Shown: piece after piece, positions 58,770 to 64,000 of the stretch
How the letters are laid out: the number at the start of each line of letters is the position of its first letter
How positions within the stretch are numbered: the first letter of the stretch is position 1
Source: Sipunculus nudus
Lineage: Eukaryota > Annelida > Sipuncula > Golfingiida > Sipunculidae
DNA: 64,000 nucleotides
Reading direction: 5' to 3'
Assembly (NCBI GenBank): GCA_026874595.1
Contig: CM049306.1
Location: 54,468,019 to 54,532,018 of the forward strand
The notes under the pieces: model-generated
Databases searched by the model: none
The model's input: only the letters and a program-made list of their open reading frames with translations
What the model was told of the DNA's origin: nothing
Made by a program: the position numbers and the translations under genes

Positions 58770-59000
58770 GGTCATCTGATTGAAAGTCATCTGCGTTATG
58801 AGAATGGCCTTTGTCCGCCGGCTATCCGTGAGCAAAGCATAAATTGTTACCGCTGACCTTAGAAACTTCTTACTGAACATCCAGGGAGGTCAATAAAAAT
58901 CCCCTGGGAATCCTCAGTTTAAAAAAAAAATCCGAGGTCACTGCGACCTATAACCTCAGAGCTATGGGACATGTTTGTACCCCCAGAATGATTTAAAAAT
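58770..59000 (+). repeat. Dispersed repeat fragment (as at 32-33 kb)
   Basis: Shares TGAAAGTCATCTGCnnTATG, AACATCCAGGGAGGTC, AAATC-CC-TGG-AA-CCT and GGTCACTGCGACCTATAnCCT with blocks in 32050-33000, and the same order of phrases. Confidence 0.6.
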
Positions 59001-60221
59001 TTATTCGAAACCTCATTAATATCTTGATAATTAATGCATAGATTGCAATGAATCTTTGCTTGACACGCACACGAACGGGAATGAATGCTTACCCTGATGG
59101 CGGAGATAATAAATCTGTAGGATAATTATACATATTGAAATATCGGTATGCCCCGTCTTCACCCATGCACCAGTGTGGCGTCAAAGTCATCCAGATCTTG
59201 CCACAAAAACGACAACATTAAAACAGATGATACAGATCTGATTCTGATAATAATTTTGCCGAGTCACTAAAGATATTAAACGATTTGGGAATATCACGTT
59301 TTGCAAGGAAGTTATGTAACGGCTCCAAAAGCATCCCATCAGCCCTCAAATGCCGTTAGGGGAAAACACGTTCCACCCCGTTGTGTCAGGCATGCGACTA
59401 GCCCATAAGAATGGACTCCTATAAAATAGCTTTTTTTTCAGTGACTGACGCAATGTGGACTGAAACCTGTTGCGTCCCCGTCGGCGGCTAGCATGCGACT
59501 TATATTTCTTTCCCAGAATGCAGAACCTCCGACTTTTCCCTTAAAAGATTGTGTCAGCTTCAAAATAAAGTAGCATTAGAGAAGAAAATCAGTAATATTT
59601 CGAATATGCTACATCTTTATTTATGAATTACACGTCTTCTTTGTATTTTTTTTATTATTTATTTTTACAATGAAGATCCATTGAGTGACGGAAAAATCAA
59701 TTAATTGCTAATTTGACTATAAACATGTATAACGTTACTATGCGATATCAGTAGAAATCATAAATATCCATTTTTTTTTTTCAAATATAATTAACAACTA
59801 CGTATCATTATTTTTCCATAGTTTCTCGATTATGCGAATTTTTTTATAATTCAAAACCAAATTAACCAGCCAGTCGATAATGTACTTAACAGAATTGAGG
59901 ATTTAGTTAAAAAAAAAGAAAAGAAATAAGACCTAATTATTTTGATTAATATTATATACTATCACTAGTGTCAGAATTATTCCTTCAGTCTGAAGTGTCC
60001 TGCAACATGTTGTTACAATCGCGCACGAGAGTATCCCGAAATCTGCGTCCCCCAGGAATGCATTGGCAGGATTATATTGGCACGATCTGAAACGTAGCTG
60101 AACAGTTGGCTGGACATAGAATATAAAGATTTGATTAATGTTATAAGTATACTTTGAACTAATTTATAATATTTACACAAAACTAAGAAGTCAGGCTGCA
60201 TATACACCTCGGTTTCAATGG
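59001..60221. other. Intergenic, nothing recognised
   Basis: No coding frame or repeat pair seen. T-rich and A-rich runs near 59640-59920. Confidence 0.4.
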
Positions 60222-60438
60222 CAGGGGCGGATCCAGGATATAGGAAAAGGAGTCGAGCCCAGGAGGACTACTGACAAAACCCAAAATAAGGTCCCACAGT
60301 CGGGGGGGAAATGGAGGGTCCAGGCCACAAAAATTGGTCTGAAACGCTTCAATAGGTTGCGGCTGCTAATAAGGGGTAAAGGGGGAGGCCGGACCCCCCC
60401 CCCCCCCCCCACCTCCCCCTTTATAGATTCGCTTCTTA
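60222..60438. mobile_element. MITE, GGATCCAGGAT family (copy 2)
   Basis: It starts CAGGGGCGGATCCAGGATAT and ends at a degenerate TAGATTCGCTTCTTA. It shares poly-C near the right end and body phrases with 52419-52610. hAT-type ends; no clear target duplication remains. Confidence 0.6.
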
Positions 60439-61104
60439 ATTGGACCAAATTTATGAAATCATGTAATGGTTCATTGTGATTGGAATGAAATAGTTCTAAA
60501 TTGAAAATAATCAAGTTAATTTCAAGTAATGATATATAAAGTATACTATCAAAGAAGGATTATACCCGCTGTGTATCCCATTACACATGCATGCACGTTC
60601 GCATTATAGGCCTGTAGGGCGTGTTGATAAATATGTGTTGATCCACACAAAACCTTCGATATCTCAGAAATGGTCATATTTTCGGGATTGAAGGCGCAAA
60701 GATCTCGCGGGTATATGTAACTTATACAAAAAACGAGTGTGTCATCTATAAATTCGGTTTACAATTTTATGCGCAGGTACCGCCTTCAGTCGCACAAAAC
60801 GTCAATATCAAAGGAGTGATTCCATGAATTGCCCTCTTAGTTTGCACGGACAGATATTAGCTTATTTATATAATCAGCAAGTACCTCTCCTCTTCGGTTT
60901 CCCTTAATTTTTTTTACAACGAGATGGTTGCAAAAAGTTACAAAATCCTTAGATGTCTTAATATTAATATTTCCTCCCTCTTCAACTTTTTCCCATAGAT
61001 GCCCTAGAGTTAGGCAATCAAATAAATTCTGCCTATGATCTGTTCATTTCTACATGTAGATAGTTGATCGTTTCCACCGAAAGTCAATAATCGTCCCCTT
61101 TTGA

Positions 61105-61730
61105 GCGCACTCGAAAAATTCGAAACTGCATGATTCCGGTTCCGATTTTGAAACCGGTTCTATGGTTTCGCCTTGTATTTATAGGTGGACGGTTTCGGTT
61201 TTATGATGGACAAATTCTGTTAACATCGAAAATTATTTAATATCATTAAATGAATAAATGGTGAAAATATTATCTAAAGTTAGAGATGCAGGCGTGGGCT
61301 TTTTACACCAAGTGAGACGACATTAATTATGACTTACCAATTTATATTGCAATTATGATGAAAACAGACCTTAACTCTGTGTCCTATAATATATCCACGT
61401 GACAAACGACATGGAAATACAAGATATACGTGCGTCTAAAGCACCTTTGGTTCTACAGTGTTAAAGTAAGGAATATTGAATTCAAAACACTTCCGAAAGA
61501 ATGTTTACACCTAAATCATTGCTTCTTTAATTCTAAAACGCATCAACTGTATAAATAAAAAATTAACAAAATTGTACTACTTTGGCCCTCCGCCATGATG
61601 CCAGTAGGATTATCGTATGGACTGTTTTGGCCAAACCGAAACCATCTCCGGAGATGGTTTCGCAGATTCACCATGACCAGTTTCGGTTTCACTATTATTA
61701 AGTGAACGGTTTTCGAATTTTCGAGTGGGC
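61105..61730. mobile_element. MITE with GC(G/C)CACTCGAAAA ends
   Basis: GCGCACTCGAAAAATTCGAAA at the left and, inverted, GCCCACTCGAAAATTCGAAAA at the right form a terminal inverted repeat of about 20 bp. Flanks share CCCTT. GGTTTCGGTTT/AAACCGAAACC phrases are repeated inside. No ORF. Confidence 0.6.
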
Positions 61731-62016
61731 CCTTGATTTTCTTATATTCTTTTCCGATGTCAGAGCATCATGCCGTCATGTTTGCAACTTCTTCACAATA
61801 ACCTCCCTAATCTAATTCCTGTGATCCCTACATATCTACCGGCACCCAGGTCTACTATCAACGATGGCTTTTTTTTCGGCTTCCAGGCGTTATGAATTAT
61901 ATTTGTCTTGTAAAATAAATGTTAAGTAAGCGTCATTAAATGCCTGAATTAACGTCACTAAAAAGTCTGGATTAACGTCACCAGAAACAACAGGAGAATA
62001 TAATAGTTCAACTTCG

Positions 62017-62032
62017 CCCCTAGATGGCAGCA
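62017..62032 (+). promoter_or_regulatory. CTCF-like motif
   Basis: CCCCTAGATGGCAGCA resembles the CTCF core. It lies in apparently intergenic DNA downstream of the adaptor gene. Motif match only. Confidence 0.25.
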
Positions 62033-64000
62033 CAAAACGTTATTTTTAAAGAATATCAACTGGGACTCTCCAGCGCAAACTATGTTTTGCACGCTTTGAG
62101 GTTGTTAGTACGTAGCCAGTTCGGTAGGTGAGCACAGAAAAACGTGAGGCATAATTTCCTTAAATTGATAGGTCAAGATGCTGTGCAATATGAAATCATT
62201 TTTAAAAAAACCTAAACTTAGTATTTTTGTTCGTAATAATAAAAGATAACCTAACCGAAAGGCGAGATCCCTATACCATTACAGTCCTATTGAGGTAAAA
62301 GCCCTGATCGAGAAAACAGTAAAATGGAAAGGACACAGCAGTTCTGACACCTACGAATGGTATTTTCCACAGCATGCGACGTTATGTTATAACAATAAAG
62401 TGCAGGATAATTAAAATAAATGCCTTATTCCTTATTTACCAAAGATGTTTTTGGACTTGTGACGTAAGGATGATGATAATACATGAATTGAGAAATATAA
62501 AATTCTGTACCTGCGTGTTGATTCACTGGCATACATTTTGGTAAAACTATATTGACCCAAATGTAGCTTTTATAACAAGAACTGATGAAGTCAAATATAT
62601 GACGTGGAATGGTTGAAATCCTAATTTAATTACGCTCTTTACACAGCGCTTTACCTATAGACCTACTACCTATATCGTTAGCGCTGTTTGTTTTGACCTC
62701 GTATCCTGAATCGCTACACCAGAGAGGAGCACCGTAGTTTGGTCCTATCAGATGAGACCCTGTGCTGGAAGACAAAACGGTTTACCAGCCATGCGAGGAA
62801 TACACGGAGCCAATGTTTTTCATTTTCTTTTGAGTGACAGCTCATCGCCCCGGCAAGCGTTTGAACAGGCAACAGGCTCAGAGAGAATGGCCCCCACGTG
62901 GTTTCTGGGCGGAGCCTGATCTCTGTCGAGTGCATCATAAACGGTCAAAGCAGGCAATGGTATAATCAGTAGTTTCTTTAGAAGCGCAAGATTCCCGCTG
63001 CTTCGGGAGCGTATAATTTAATTAGATTTGCTTTGTTGCATTGTTTGACTTTATCTATTACTATTTAGTTGATAAAATACTTTACATGAAATACTTCAAG
63101 ACCTTTGTAATCTAATTTATTATATATTTTTGTCCAATTTTCTTCGTCTAAAATATTCTGCACGGGTGTACTCTGAATGCATGCACAGCAGGTACCAAAG
63201 ATAATTCTAGCCTTGCAAGGGTTGTCTTTATGCAAGCAAGCAGTCTAATTTGAATGTAAATGTTACGCTTTATTCCTTACGATGGACCTGTTAATTACGA
63301 GGTTCCGGTTCGCATGGACCCGCTGGCTTCTACCTGCTTATATTTGACTTTACACGTTGCTAGCTCAGCTGATTTTTATAAGACAGCAAACAGAAAATAA
63401 GTTTATTTTCTGTCAAATTCTCTGTCAATAAGCCCGCTTGTTATGACGCGCATGCGTACCGATGAATATTCATAGAGGATTCCCAGTGCATACCATTATG
63501 AGGTCGCTGAGGGTTACTTGCGCCGTTTCAAACTGCTTGCCAGCCCGCTAACGGTCTTACCGAACAATAAAATATTTACGGGTCTCGTGGGTATTATTTT
63601 GGTGATATAGTCATGAACTAATTTTATTCAAGGAGAGAATTATGATCGTTTATCATTTTTAAGGAAATATGATTACCCAAATATTACAAAGTATCTAGAT
63701 ACTATAGCTTAACTACATATTGCAATGCATGTAAAAATGAAATTGCGTGTGTTGACGTTCTAGGATTCTGAGAATATGTATAGATATAAAAGAACAAACA
63801 TTTTTTCGGCATTTTGAAAGTTGCGTTAACTTAACTTAGCTCAACCTTAGACAAATTTAGGAACTTTATCTGTAACTCTGCGTCCTCTTTTTGCGCTGTC
63901 TGTCTCAAGTCTTCATTCAGAATAAAATACTGTGATCTGCCTTGATACACAATCTCAATTATCGCTGCTACTATGGTTCCTTCGAAAATTAATTTGAAAT
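62033..64000. other. Intergenic, less AT-rich toward the end
   Basis: CpG-containing patches appear (62100, 62740-62930, 63290-63590), which could mark the approach to another gene. I cannot identify any exon. The 74-codon minus frame at 62714-62938 has no recognisable domain. Confidence 0.35.

Noticed and set aside
62714-62938. A 74-codon minus-strand ORF in the less AT-rich distal region
   Set aside because: No recognisable domain or splice context; cannot be told from chance.

Overview
The window is AT-rich, intron-rich, repeat-laden nuclear DNA from an animal. Several features point to a marine invertebrate, most likely a lophotrochozoan such as a mollusc or brachiopod: a 2A-bearing non-LTR retrotransposon, intronic repeats carrying CTGTCTGTC/GTCCGTCC tracts, tRNA-derived SINEs, and many short TIR elements. 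The species cannot be fixed from sequence alone.

One plus-strand gene dominates, running from at least 881 to the stop at 55380, with a 3'UTR reaching perhaps 57.9 kb. Twelve exons (881-922, 29993-30097, 31916-31998, 40576-40879, 43881-43945, 45482-45500, 47481-47840, 50398-50439, 50838-50956, 52662-52739, 53130-53282, 55273-55380) join in perfect phase into about 490 residues. The product is a SLP-76/BLNK/CLNK-type adaptor: an N-terminal part with tyrosine motifs (DYLDPV, NTYQDM, DLYEVPDPD, ENYEMPEQD, DYEVPDPD, DNYIPEP), proline-rich stretches, and one C-terminal SH2 domain with the FVVRPS arginine. The true 5' end lies before the window.

The introns (first visible one 29 kb) are filled with repeats. 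In order: a non-autonomous hAT element with a perfect 8-bp target duplication (3009-3926); a LINE with an inverted 5' part, 13-bp target duplication and 2A motif (4309-8482); a 4.2-kb structure with inverted ends (12125-16327) enclosing a candidate small spliced transcript; dispersed Lophotrochozoa-style repeats (18.5-20.8 kb and 32-33.9 kb); a 42-bp minisatellite with a 507-bp higher-order unit (21.6-23.8 kb); a SINE inside a tandem repeat (25.2 kb); a pogo/Tigger remnant (27057-28145); a 33-bp minisatellite (28.35-29.12 kb); and one DNA transposon nested in another (35575-37740).

The most unusual structure is at 40855-43364. A minisatellite of about 65 units has expanded from the exon 4/intron junction itself, so every unit repeats the end of the exon, a 5' splice site, an AG and (in the 36-bp units) a TACTAAC branch-point-like heptamer. 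A 19-nt microexon (45482-45500) follows, whose acceptor abuts a (TA)33 tract, and a possible alternative terminal exon (51313-51342) would give an SH2-less isoform. Beyond 57.9 kb I see only SINE/MITE-type repeats and apparently intergenic DNA.
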